Source: Chloroflexota bacterium (GTDB lineage Bacteria > Chloroflexota > UBA11872 > UBA12225 > JAJDUF01). Taken from it: a DNA stretch of 64,000 nt. The stretch spans positions 310,001 through 374,000 of the forward strand of contig JAJDUF010000010.1 of NCBI GenBank assembly GCA_022826725.1, read 5' to 3'. The position numbers were made by a program, and so were the translations under genes. The notes below the pieces were generated by a model that was not told where the DNA came from, searched no databases, and saw nothing but the letters and a program-made list of their open reading frames with translations. Of this stretch, positions 30,377 to 39,251 are shown piece after piece (the first letter of the stretch is position 1; each line of letters starts with the position of its first letter).

Positions 30377-32443
30377 TCACGCCACCTCCAGGAGGAGATT
30401 CCCCGCCTCGTCCACCGTGGCCGCAATCCCCGGCTCCAGCCAGGTGGTCGTATCCGGCTGCTCGATAATCGCTGGGCCGTCCACCCGCTCGCCCCAGGGG
30501 AGTCGGGCACGCTCATACGTCGGGCACTCGATAAACCGGTCGGTCACGTAGACGGGCCGCGTGCCCTTGTAGGCCTCGTGCAGGGTCGTCGTAGGTCGTG
30601 GTAAGAAGTCCTTGAGCGCCAGGCTGGGCCGCACACCGATCACCGCCGTCCGCAGGTTCAGCAGCCGGATAGGGATGCGTTCCAGTAGCTGGCCCAAGCC
30701 GGCAAAGGACTCCTCGGTCTGCCCATAGCGTTGCAGATAGGCGCTGCGAAAGCTGGCCGCAATCCGCTCGTGAGTCAGCGCGCCGGCCGGCAGCGGCGTG
30801 CGTACCACGTGAGTCTGCCCCTCATACGACAGCTCGGCTTCCCGCACAATGCGAGTCTCCACCAGCGGGAGCGGCTCTTGCCGGAGCAGCGCCCGTCCCG
30901 CCGCTTCATGCGCGGCAAAGCACCGTGCAACCTCGTCCAGGCCCAGGTCTGCGAGGCGCCGGTTCAGCATCGTCACAAAGTCGTGCTGGCGGTCCGCGAT
31001 AGCACAACCCCAGGCCGAGGCAATGCCGGGGGCGTAGGGGACCAATGCCTGCGCTGCTCCCAGCTCGCGGAGGAGCGCGCTGACCAGCAGCGGCCCGGCG
31101 CCGCCGGAGGCGAATAGGGCAAAGTCGCGCGGATCGTGTCCACGATCTACCGAGACGCGCCGCAGGCTCCCCGCGATCCGGTTGGTGGCGACGGTGATGA
31201 TGGCCTGCGCCGCCGCTTCCGGTGCGAGACCGAGCGGCGCACCGACCTGCTCGGCAATCGCCGCCCGGGCGCGGGGCACGTCGAACGCGAGGTCGGCGGC
31301 GCCGCCGATAGGGTAGCCAGGGTTGATCCGGCCCAGCACGAGCTGGGCATCGGTGAACGTTGGTTGGGTGCCGCCGCGGCCGTATCCGACCGGCCCCGGA
31401 TTGGCCCCGGCGCTCTCCGGACCCACCCGCAGGATGCCGCCGGGATCAACGCGAGCGATACTCCCGCCACCCGCGCCGACGGTATGGATGTCAACCATGG
31501 ACACCATGATCGGGATACCGAACTCCAGCTCCATCCCACCGGTCGTCAGCGGCCGGCCACCGACGACCAGCGACACGTCGAGGCTGGTCCCGCCCATGTC
31601 GTAGGTGATGAGGTTCGCCACACCGCTCTGGCCGGCGAGGTTGGCCGCCGCGATGACGCCCGCAGCCGGACCGGAGAGCACCGTATGCACCGGATAGCGT
31701 TGGGCCGCTGCGGCCGACATCATCCCGCCGTTGGACTGCATGATGAACAGTCCGCCGGGGGAGCCGTGACTGCTCAAGCATGCTTGCAGCTTGGCCAAAT
31801 AGCCGCTGACGGTCGGCTGGACGTAGGCGTTGACCGCGGCGGTGCTGGTGCGCTCAAACTCCCGGAACACGGGGAGTACGTCGGCCGAGGCGGTGACGTA
31901 GAGGTCCGGCCAGCGTGCTTCCAAGATGGCTTTCGCCCGTAGCTCGTGGGTGGGGTTGGCATAGGAGTTCATAAAGCTGATGACGATGGCCGCCACTCCC
32001 TCAGCGGCCAGACGCTCACCCACGGCGATGACCTCGGCCTCGGCCAAGGGCGTGAGGACCGCGCCCTCGGCGGAGGTGCGCTCGGTAACTTCGCATCGCA
32101 AGTCCCGCGGGATCAACGGTTCGTAGGAGCCGGTTAGACCGTAGAGGTGCGGCCGGTCGCGGCGCCGTAGCTCAAGGATGTCTCGGAACCCCCGCGTGGC
32201 GATCAACCCGCAGCGGCTCCCCTTCCGCTCCAGGATGGCGTTGGTCGCAACGGTCGTGCCGTGCGTGACCAGCGCGATATGCGGGTAGGAAGTCCGGAGC
32301 GTATCGAGGGCGGCGATCAGCCCGCGTGACTGGTCGCCGGCAGTGGTGGGAACTTTCGCGACGTGCAGCTGGCAACGCTGCTCATCAAACGTCAGGACAT
32401 CGGTGAACGTCCCCCCGATGTCTACGCCCACGAGCATGTCCAT
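30377..32443 (-). CDS. hyuA: Hydantoinase A / oxoprolinase-type ATPase subunit
   Basis: The protein starts MDMLVGVDIGGTFTDVLTFD, the phosphate-binding loop of the ASKHA-type HyuA family; the ATG at 32443 has GGAG upstream, so I trim eight residues from the track ORF. Other family blocks are VTHGTTVATNAILERKG, TLSGPAAGVIAAANLAG, NLITYDMGGTSLDVSLV and HTVGAGGGSIARVDPGG. The last carries the cluster typical of this family. The subunit phosphorylates the substrate amide at the expense of ATP. It is divergent from the P-loop protein gene, with about 150 bp between the starts. Confidence 0.94.
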   Translation of the reverse strand: MDMLVGVDIGGTFTDVLTFDEQRCQLHVAKVPTTAGDQSRGLIAALDTLRTSYPHIALVTHGTTVATNAILERKGSRCGLIATRGFRDILELRRRDRPHLYGLTGSYEPLIPRDLRCEVTERTSAEGAVLTPLAEAEVIAVGERLAAEGVAAIVISFMNSYANPTHELRAKAILEARWPDLYVTASADVLPVFREFERTSTAAVNAYVQPTVSGYLAKLQACLSSHGSPGGLFIMQSNGGMMSAAAAQRYPVHTVLSGPAAGVIAAANLAGQSGVANLITYDMGGTSLDVSLVVGGRPLTTGGMELEFGIPIMVSMVDIHTVGAGGGSIARVDPGGILRVGPESAGANPGPVGYGRGGTQPTFTDAQLVLGRINPGYPIGGAADLAFDVPRARAAIAEQVGAPLGLAPEAAAQAIITVATNRIAGSLRRVSVDRGHDPRDFALFASGGAGPLLVSALLRELGAAQALVPYAPGIASAWGCAIADRQHDFVTMLNRRLADLGLDEVARCFAAHEAAGRALLRQEPLPLVETRIVREAELSYEGQTHVVRTPLPAGALTHERIAASFRSAYLQRYGQTEESFAGLGQLLERIPIRLLNLRTAVIGVRPSLALKDFLPRPTTTLHEAYKGTRPVYVTDRFIECPTYERARLPWGERVDGPAIIEQPDTTTWLEPGIAATVDEAGNLLLEVA

Positions 32444-32594
32444 AGCCGGTACTCCGTGTCCTAGCACGGCTGATAGCCTATCCCCAAATCCCGATCATCG
32501 CTACAATAGCGCCTGTCACATGTGTCGCGCTGGCCGCCCGACAGGACGATACCGGCGACAGCATTGTGAACACTCGTGCTGGGAAGAGGCAACC

Positions 32595-33272
32595 ATGTAT
32601 CTCTTGTTGACAGGCTGCGAATACGCCGGGAAAACCACGCTGGCAGCGCAAATCATGGCCTGGGCAGAGCGGACCATCGGAGCCACCGCCCATTTCCACG
32701 ATCATCACACCATCCCCTCGACGGAGTTGTCGCCGGAGGCGCAGGAGTCGCTGCTGGAGCTGCACCCGCAGGCCAAGGAGATGCTCCAGCGCTTCATGAT
32801 CGAGTATCACATCTCGCCGAACTTCTACACCAAGCCCGACCACAACCTGATGGCCCCCTTCATCGAGGAGGCGGTCTATGCGCCGCTCTACTACGGCTAC
32901 GGTGGAGAGCAGAGCGCTGCGCCGGCGCGTAGCCCGGCCGGTCAACGGTCGGAGATGGCCCGCAAAATGGAGCGGCGCATCCTGGACCTTGCACCGGACG
33001 TAGTGCTAGTGCTGGTCAAGGCCTCGCCGGCAGCGATCCGCCAACGAATGCGCGCGCATCCGCACCCGCACCCGGTTGTGCGGGAGCAAGATGTCGAGTA
33101 TGTACTCCGGCGGTTCGAGGAAGAGGTGGCGGCGTCGCTGGTTCAGAAAAGGATCGTGCTCGATACAACCGCGGCGACGGAGGCGGAGACGCTCGACGAA
33201 TTCGTTGCGGCGTATGAGCCGTTTCTGACGAACGAGGATCTCCTGCGGATTCGTCAGCGCCAAGCGCAGTAG
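32595..33272 (+). CDS. P-loop NTPase (kinase-like)
   Basis: About 225 residues from ATG 32595, chosen because GGAAGAGG lies just upstream and the Walker A motif follows at once (YLLLTGCEYAGKTTLAAQI, 2-20). The track ORF begins 84 codons earlier, antisense to hyuA. A His-rich patch HFHDHHTIPS follows, then a helical middle, a Walker-B-like strand DLAPDVVLVLVKASP (about 140), and RQRMRAHPHPHPVV, with a lid-like basic character. This resembles small-molecule or nucleotide kinases of the AAA_33 type, but no substrate is evident. It precedes the toroid protein gene by 29 bp and is probably co-transcribed with it. Confidence 0.75.
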   Translation: MYLLLTGCEYAGKTTLAAQIMAWAERTIGATAHFHDHHTIPSTELSPEAQESLLELHPQAKEMLQRFMIEYHISPNFYTKPDHNLMAPFIEEAVYAPLYYGYGGEQSAAPARSPAGQRSEMARKMERRILDLAPDVVLVLVKASPAAIRQRMRAHPHPHPVVREQDVEYVLRRFEEEVAASLVQKRIVLDTTAATEAETLDEFVAAYEPFLTNEDLLRIRQRQAQ

Positions 33273-33301
33273 TCGGTGAACGAGGCGGAAAGGCGGCGGC
33301 G

Positions 33302-34396
33302 ATGAAGCGTTTTCGCGAGGCACGAGACCGCGGTTGTGCTCACTTGCTGTCGCAACAGCACGCCGATGGCAGTTTCGGCAACCCCGTGCTCGGAGCAATC
33401 GAGTACTACAAGGTCCCGGCCGCCTTCCAAGCATGTGGGCACACCAACGCGGCAAACCGGTTGTGTGCCTGGATTCGCCGGCACGGCATGACCGCAGCCG
33501 GTGATTTCGGGCCGCGGCCCCGGCCGGGGAGCGAGTACGCCGATCTACATGCCGAGTACGCCTACATCTACTACAACTCCTGGGTCATTATCGGGGCACA
33601 CCGCCTCGGGCAGTTTGACCTCTCGCAGCACGGCATGGACTTCCTCCTGGATTTCCAGGATGCAGAGAGCGGTGGGTTCTACTCCAGCCCCAGCAGGCGT
33701 GACGCCCATACCAAGCAGGACCTCTGGGTGGTCAGCGGGGCGGGGCAGGCGGCGCTCTACACCGGCCGGCTGGACATAGCGCGTGGGGTCGGCCGCTGGA
33801 TGCAAACGCTCATGGCGGCCCAGCCCAACTATCCGCAGCAGCTCTACTCGGTCTATAGCCGCGCCGAGGGGCTGCACACCAATCCCGACCCCGCTGATGA
33901 AATCCGCTACGTGATGAGCCGCGACGCCGAGCGGGATCAGTTCTTCTTCCATCCGGGCATCGCCGGGGGCTTCCTGGCACGGCTATACCAGGCGACCGGG
34001 GAAGGCCAGTGGCTGGCGCTGGCCAAGGAATACATGCGCTTCGCAGAGGGGGCCAGCGACTATCTGTTCCGGCTACTGCGTGCAGGGAAGGTGGGCTGGG
34101 CCGCGTCGGTGCTCTATACGCTGACGGGCGAGAGTAAGTACCGGGAGATGGCCGTCCGCGTCGGTGACAACCTCATCGCGGCGCAAGCCGAAGCAGGCTA
34201 CTGGTCGCTGCCAGGAAGCGAAGTGCTCAAGAACGACATCACCGCCGAGATGGTCGTCTGGCTCGACGAGATCACCCAGGCCGTAGAGCACGAGCCACCA
34301 TCCGCCTGGTCTCCTTATGGCCCCCCCGTGGCGGCAGAGGGAAGGCATGTTCCCTCCCCCGTCGCAACGGGGGAGGGTGAGGGTGGGGGTCAGTGA
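33302..34396 (+). CDS. Alpha/alpha-toroid protein (six-hairpin or terpenoid-cyclase-like fold)
   Basis: The 364-residue protein has repeated helical hairpins with QQHADGSFGNPV near the start, a QxxDGSF-type motif of squalene-cyclase/prenyltransferase toroids, then LLDFQDAESGGFYSSP, GQAALYTGRLDIARGVGRWM, GIAGGFLARLYQATGEGQWLALAKEYM and GWAASVLYTLTGESKYREMAVRVG. No DxDD acid motif of squalene-hopene cyclase is seen, so it is not assigned to that reaction. The last about 30 residues (SPYGPPVAAEGRH...GEGEGGGQ) are encoded by dispersed repeat copy B and look non-native. The start ATG has GGCGGCG before it. Confidence 0.75.
   Translation: MKRFREARDRGCAHLLSQQHADGSFGNPVLGAIEYYKVPAAFQACGHTNAANRLCAWIRRHGMTAAGDFGPRPRPGSEYADLHAEYAYIYYNSWVIIGAHRLGQFDLSQHGMDFLLDFQDAESGGFYSSPSRRDAHTKQDLWVVSGAGQAALYTGRLDIARGVGRWMQTLMAAQPNYPQQLYSVYSRAEGLHTNPDPADEIRYVMSRDAERDQFFFHPGIAGGFLARLYQATGEGQWLALAKEYMRFAEGASDYLFRLLRAGKVGWAASVLYTLTGESKYREMAVRVGDNLIAAQAEAGYWSLPGSEVLKNDITAEMVVWLDEITQAVEHEPPSAWSPYGPPVAAEGRHVPSPVATGEGEGGGQ
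34309..34391 (-). repeat. Dispersed repeat, copy B, within a 3' coding end
   Basis: The reverse complement of this 83-bp stretch aligns over its length with copy A (10296-10378): shared GACCC, CTCACC, CTCCCCCGT, AGGGAACA, CTGCCGC, GGGGGG and CCATA. It forms the last codons of the toroid-protein gene and supplies the G-rich leader before the next gene's GTG. Confidence 0.7.
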
Positions 34397-36339
34397 CGAC
34401 ACCAGCCGCGCCCTGTCCTGCCCACCATCATGCGCGTCCAGGGCGGCGCAGGCCACGTATGCGCGTCACTATCGGCGCGCTCGCGCTACCGGTGGCGCTG
34501 GGGCTGCTCGCGGCCGGCGTCGAACTCGTTACCGGGACGCGGCTCGTTGATCCGCTCTCGCTGCTCTTGTTGGGGGTGCTCGTCGGCCTACTACTGGCAT
34601 CGGCAGTGTCCGGCGCCGCCGCCACGTCGGCACCATGGCAGCGGAAGGCGCTCTGGGTCACTGGCACCATTGCCGCCGTCCTGCTGGCGGCCTGGGTCGT
34701 CAGCAACCGGCTATTCGGCCTGTCTACCAGCGCCTGGCGCCCCAGTGAGTTGCTTCTGGCGGGTGTGGGCGGTGCCGCGTTCAGCTTGGGCGCGGCGCTC
34801 TGGGGCCAGCGTAGCGCGGCGTTGGCGCGCCGTGCAGCCAACACGACAAGACGCTGGTATGCCTGGCTACGCACGCACGCGGACGCGGTCTGTATCAGTG
34901 CCAGCGTGGTCGTAGCGCTCGGCTTCCGGGCCAGCATCATGTTCCGCGCGCCGGCGTTTGTGATCGGTGATAGCGGCGCGTATGTGGAGGCTGCGGAGAC
35001 GATCCGCACGACTTTTTCATTCGCACCGTTAAGCTACATCTTTCCGCCCGGCTATTCGACCTTCGTCGCCGGGGTGCAGGGATTGCTCGGTCCCGACTTC
35101 CTCGCAGTGGTCGCCGTCCAACACCTCCTGGGCATTGGCACTGTGCTGCTCACCTATGCCGTCGGGCGAGCGTTTCTCCCACCCCTGCTGGCCTTCTTGC
35201 CAGCGCTCGGCATGGCTGCGAATGGGTATCTCCTCATCATCGAGCATGGCATCTACACGGAGGCGCTGTTCATCCCCCTAGCCCTGCTCTTTGTGCTGCT
35301 CACCGTGCGGATGCTGCACGGCGGCAGCCAGGGTGACAACACCAGCGACGCACAATCCTCTGGAAATCTGTGGCGCAGCTCTGGCCTGCCAATCGTTGCT
35401 GCGGCTGGCGCGGCCCTCGGCTTGGCTGCGCTGACCCGGCTGGTCATCCAGCCGGCACTCATCGCCGTATGCCTGTTGCTGCTGGTGTACGAGGGTGCTC
35501 ACCGCTACCGGACATGGCTGCGTATCCTGGCCTTTGCGACGATCTTTGGGTTAGTGGTGGCCCCATGGCTAGTACACAACTGGCTCCAGTACCGCTATGT
35601 AGGCCTCAGCAACAGCCTGGGACAACAGCTCCTCGTGCGGCTCTGGCAAGAAGAAGGGGTCTATACGTGGGCCAACAGCGCAGCGCACAACCCGGACCTA
35701 CGGCGAGTGCTGGCACTGCTACAGGAATCGAAAGACCGGCACCTCTCGCATTGGGAGGCGTGGCAGAGAGTGGGGACGGAGTTCGGCACCGACCGCACGC
35801 CAGCACTCATTACGGCGGCGACTCTCGATGTGATCTCGCGCAATCCTGCCGGATACCTCGAAAAGACCTGGTTCCGGCTCCAGCGCATGTGGCGCGGCGG
35901 CTTTGCCAAGGAGCGGGTCCACGACCTGTACGATCAACAAGAACTGCTCAACATTCGCTCGCCGATTTTCGGTGTCCACGACGAGTCCGCCGCCATCGCG
36001 GAGCTGGCCGGTAATCGTGTTGATTGGATCACACGTCTCTTCCGACCTGATCTGTTTCCGCCATCGCTCACCCTCTTGCTCACCGTCGTATGTGCCGTGT
36101 CGGCAATCGTGAGTCGTTGGCTACGGCCGGCACTGGTGCCATTGGGGATGGGCGTGGGCCTGCTCTTGGTGCCGGTGCTGATTAATGCCGACCGGGCGCG
36201 GTTCCATCACCCGGCCGAGCCATTCCTGCTGCTGACGTACACCGCCGGCCTGTGGGCTATTGCGTTGGCGCTACGCAGCGTTTGGCAGCGCCTACGTCCC
36301 CGGCGGCCTCGCTACGTTCGCACCGCCGCGACGGCATAG
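34393..36339 (+). CDS. GT39/ArnT-like polytopic membrane glycosyltransferase
   Basis: The 648-residue protein has about 12 hydrophobic segments. After the first few helices, a GT-C type outer-loop motif appears (FVIGDSGAYVEAAETIRTTF, about 195), with Asp in the position of the catalytic acidic residue, followed by YIFPPGYSTFVAGVQGLLG. This is typical of dolichyl/polyprenyl-phosphate-sugar dependent mannosyl- or arabinosyltransferases. The GTG at 34393 overlaps the preceding stop; an ATG at 34459 (MRVTIGALALP) is an alternative start. Its 3' end overlaps the convergent large membrane gene by 28 bp. The acceptor is unknown. Confidence 0.82.
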   Translation: MTTPAAPCPAHHHARPGRRRPRMRVTIGALALPVALGLLAAGVELVTGTRLVDPLSLLLLGVLVGLLLASAVSGAAATSAPWQRKALWVTGTIAAVLLAAWVVSNRLFGLSTSAWRPSELLLAGVGGAAFSLGAALWGQRSAALARRAANTTRRWYAWLRTHADAVCISASVVVALGFRASIMFRAPAFVIGDSGAYVEAAETIRTTFSFAPLSYIFPPGYSTFVAGVQGLLGPDFLAVVAVQHLLGIGTVLLTYAVGRAFLPPLLAFLPALGMAANGYLLIIEHGIYTEALFIPLALLFVLLTVRMLHGGSQGDNTSDAQSSGNLWRSSGLPIVAAAGAALGLAALTRLVIQPALIAVCLLLLVYEGAHRYRTWLRILAFATIFGLVVAPWLVHNWLQYRYVGLSNSLGQQLLVRLWQEEGVYTWANSAAHNPDLRRVLALLQESKDRHLSHWEAWQRVGTEFGTDRTPALITAATLDVISRNPAGYLEKTWFRLQRMWRGGFAKERVHDLYDQQELLNIRSPIFGVHDESAAIAELAGNRVDWITRLFRPDLFPPSLTLLLTVVCAVSAIVSRWLRPALVPLGMGVGLLLVPVLINADRARFHHPAEPFLLLTYTAGLWAIALALRSVWQRLRPRRPRYVRTAATA

Positions 36340-39137
36340 AGCGCGAGCAAGACGAGCAAGCTCAGGGACGTGTAGCCGGCGAGCCAACGACCGCCGGGCC
36401 CGGGCCGCAGCAAGGCCAGCAGGCGGGCCACGCTAACGATGAGCACGACCCACAGCAGAAGCACGACGGCCACACCGATCACCAGCACCGGCGGGTGCGA
36501 TGCGAAATGGTCGTAGAGCCGCGCCGGCCACAGGTCGAGGCCCATACCGTGCTCGGGATGCGGCGGTTGCACGGTTAGCCCCCACCACCGCCACGGCGGG
36601 GAGGCGAGTGCGCGCTCCAGCAAGTCCGGGCGGTTCTGGAAGACGGCCCCCACCACATCGGCACCTAGAAACCAGAGATGACCGAGCAGGGGCGTAAACG
36701 GCAAGCCGTACAGCAGCGGCGTCTCGGAAATGTCTAGCTCGCGCGTGTCCAGATTGACCCGATCTCCACCACCATAATCCTCGACATAGGCGGGCAGCTT
36801 GGCCCGATCGCTCCGATCTTCATTCCAGCCGAGCAAGACGTAGCCGTCCCGACCGTAGCGGTCCGACCACTGCGCGGGCGGTTTAGTATCGAACACGGGC
36901 GCCGCCTCCCAATTACTGCCATCGTATGGATCGAAGGCCAGCGCGGAGAGGACCGCCGTATCCGGTCCGGCGCTCTGTACGTAGATTTCCACTGGCGTTA
37001 GTGGGGCCGCCTCGACCGGATACTGCAGCCATACCCCGGCGCTGAAGTCGCGTTCCAACTGGCTCTGGCGCCAGCCGCGGGCGTCCTTGACGAGAATGAT
37101 CTGCCGTCGGTCGCGCCGGTCCCAATCCACCGCGTAGAGTGAGAGCCGAAACGCCACCGGCTCGGCAACCGCAACGCTGATAGTCAGGGGTGACTGCGTG
37201 CTCAACACCACGTTGCCATCCGGCGTCGTGTGTGGAACGGGCGCGTCGGGCGGTTCGCTGTAGGCGTACCCCAGGCGGCGCTCGCCGGTTTCCGGGGCGC
37301 GCAGCGCCCGCACCAACCCCGGACCACCCAACTCCTCCCAGTAGTCACGTCCTCCATAGGCAGTGCCGTGCTCGTCGAGCTGCGGCAATATGTGGTCGCG
37401 GAACATAATCGGGTACAGGTTGGGATGCTTAGTGACTCCTATGACCTGTACTGCACAGGAAAGCGCCAGCAGCAGGCCGCAGCCGGCGCGGAGCAGGAGG
37501 CGCGAGCCGCCGCGGCTCACGAGGGACTGGGCCACCGGCGCCGCCGTCACGGCCAGGAAGGGCACGATCATCACGAGGTAGCGTGGTCCCCACCCGCCGC
37601 CGTGCCAGACACTTTTCATGCTATACACCAGGACAAAGAGCCATGGTGCCACGAGAAAGAGCAGCGCCTCCGTCCGATGGCGGCGCCAGAATGCGGGCAT
37701 CCCCAGCACCGCCAGAATCAACACCGGGGCGTAGAGAAAGAGGCTCTTGCCAGAGCTGAAGAGTAGCCCCCGCAGTCCGATCCAGAGGGGCAGACTGAGC
37801 CAGCCGCGTTGCAGCCCGCCGAGCCATTCCCCCAGGACGATGGGTACACGCCCGGCTACGGCAATCATCGCCAGCAGCCCGAGCAGGCCCAGCAGCGCCA
37901 ACGTCAGCACGAGCGCTAGCGCCACGCGCCGCTCGTGTCGCTCTGCGGCCGGTCGCAAGCCGAGCCACACGGCTTGCAGCACGATCAGCGGAATAATGAT
38001 CGCCGACGTGTACTTTGCCCCCACGGCTAGGACGAACAAGGTACCCGCGGCGATCCCCAGCCCAAGTGCCCACCGCGGGTACCGACGCGCGGCATAGATA
38101 GCTGTCGTGCCCGCTACCAGAAAGACGGCGGCCGTTGGCTCGGAGAAGTCATACGTTGCATAGGGCCAGGCAAGCGTCCCCAGCCCAAACCCCAGTGCCA
38201 CACACACCGCCGCTCCGACGCTGTAGCCCAGCAACACGACCAGTGCCAACAACAGCACGGCCGTCGTCGCGGTTGCAAACCCGTTCAGCAGCGAGTAGCC
38301 CAGACGCTCGAAAAAGGCGGGGGTCTGGTCGGCGCTACCCAGGCGCGGCCCGCCGGGCACAGTGACCCATGCGCCGCTGCGGCCATCCTGCAGCGCCACG
38401 ACGCGCATGAACAGCACTGCATTACCAACGCTAGGCAGCGTAGCCGGATGGAGCACCACACTCACCGTCGGCACCGCTGGTTCGACGGGGATCGTGACTC
38501 CATAGAGATTGGCCTCCGGCACACCGTCCCAGTGGCCGACCAGCGGAGCGCGGCGATGCAGCGCGCGCGCGGCCTCACCTGGCCGGTCGTAGGCCCACTC
38601 GGCGGTGTGGAGTCCGGCGCGTACCGGTATCCGGGTTAGACGTCCCTCTCCGCCCACCAGCTGGACCTCGGCGACGGCCGTGCCCTGAGCAATGCGCGTG
38701 CCCAACGCGAGGTAGGAAACGACCCACAGCTGCGTCACCGATACCGACTGGGGGAGGTCAATCCGAATGGGCACGGCGGCGCTGTCGAGGGGTAACGGAG
38801 GCCACTCGCGGAGTAGGTGTAGCTGACCATCGAGGTAGAGACCGTCGCGCGGGGGCGCAGCCACGCCGACCGCGTGACCAAGCCGGAGCAGCGGCTGGCC
38901 GAGCAGCGGCATCACAATGCCCCAGCGAGCAAAGTTCCGCCGAAACTCTCCGAGGTAGCTCCGGTCCGGGTCGAAGGCGATAGAGCGCGCCATCTCGTAG
39001 CCGAACCGGCCGTCCACGCTGTACCCCTCGCCACCGCCGGTCAGCATATAGGCGGAAAGCAAGATACAGAAGACGAGGCCGGCGGCCGTCGTCGCCGCGA
39101 CGGATCGGCGGCCAGCAGGCGCGAGGCTCCGAGTCAC
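36312..39137 (-). CDS. Large GT-C-like membrane protein, paralogue 1
   Basis: The 941-residue protein has one N-terminal helix (AGLVFCILLSAYMLTG), then YSVDGRFGYEMARSIAFDP with an Asp as in GT-C first-loop motifs. An extracytoplasmic beta-rich insertion of about 200 residues follows (VSVTQLWVVSYLALGTRIAQGTAVAEVQL), then about ten helices with FGLGTLAWPYATYDFSEPTAAVFL and GLLFSSGKSLFLYAPV, and a second soluble region (FRLSLYAVDWDRRDRRQIILV). It ends with a helix. It is tandem to and clearly paralogous with the next gene. Likely a lipid-linked-sugar glycosyltransferase; function inferred from topology. Confidence 0.8.
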   Translation of the reverse strand: MTRSLAPAGRRSVAATTAAGLVFCILLSAYMLTGGGEGYSVDGRFGYEMARSIAFDPDRSYLGEFRRNFARWGIVMPLLGQPLLRLGHAVGVAAPPRDGLYLDGQLHLLREWPPLPLDSAAVPIRIDLPQSVSVTQLWVVSYLALGTRIAQGTAVAEVQLVGGEGRLTRIPVRAGLHTAEWAYDRPGEAARALHRRAPLVGHWDGVPEANLYGVTIPVEPAVPTVSVVLHPATLPSVGNAVLFMRVVALQDGRSGAWVTVPGGPRLGSADQTPAFFERLGYSLLNGFATATTAVLLLALVVLLGYSVGAAVCVALGFGLGTLAWPYATYDFSEPTAAVFLVAGTTAIYAARRYPRWALGLGIAAGTLFVLAVGAKYTSAIIIPLIVLQAVWLGLRPAAERHERRVALALVLTLALLGLLGLLAMIAVAGRVPIVLGEWLGGLQRGWLSLPLWIGLRGLLFSSGKSLFLYAPVLILAVLGMPAFWRRHRTEALLFLVAPWLFVLVYSMKSVWHGGGWGPRYLVMIVPFLAVTAAPVAQSLVSRGGSRLLLRAGCGLLLALSCAVQVIGVTKHPNLYPIMFRDHILPQLDEHGTAYGGRDYWEELGGPGLVRALRAPETGERRLGYAYSEPPDAPVPHTTPDGNVVLSTQSPLTISVAVAEPVAFRLSLYAVDWDRRDRRQIILVKDARGWRQSQLERDFSAGVWLQYPVEAAPLTPVEIYVQSAGPDTAVLSALAFDPYDGSNWEAAPVFDTKPPAQWSDRYGRDGYVLLGWNEDRSDRAKLPAYVEDYGGGDRVNLDTRELDISETPLLYGLPFTPLLGHLWFLGADVVGAVFQNRPDLLERALASPPWRWWGLTVQPPHPEHGMGLDLWPARLYDHFASHPPVLVIGVAVVLLLWVVLIVSVARLLALLRPGPGGRWLAGYTSLSLLVLLALYAVAAVRT

Positions 39138-39251
39138 TTTAGATCAATCCCGGTGCAAGCCGGAATCAAGTACCTTAAGGGTGCCACTTCCGAACTTCCT
39201 GGCCATAGAGCACATAGCGAGCGCAGGATAGGGTGCAGCCTCACTCTCTTC

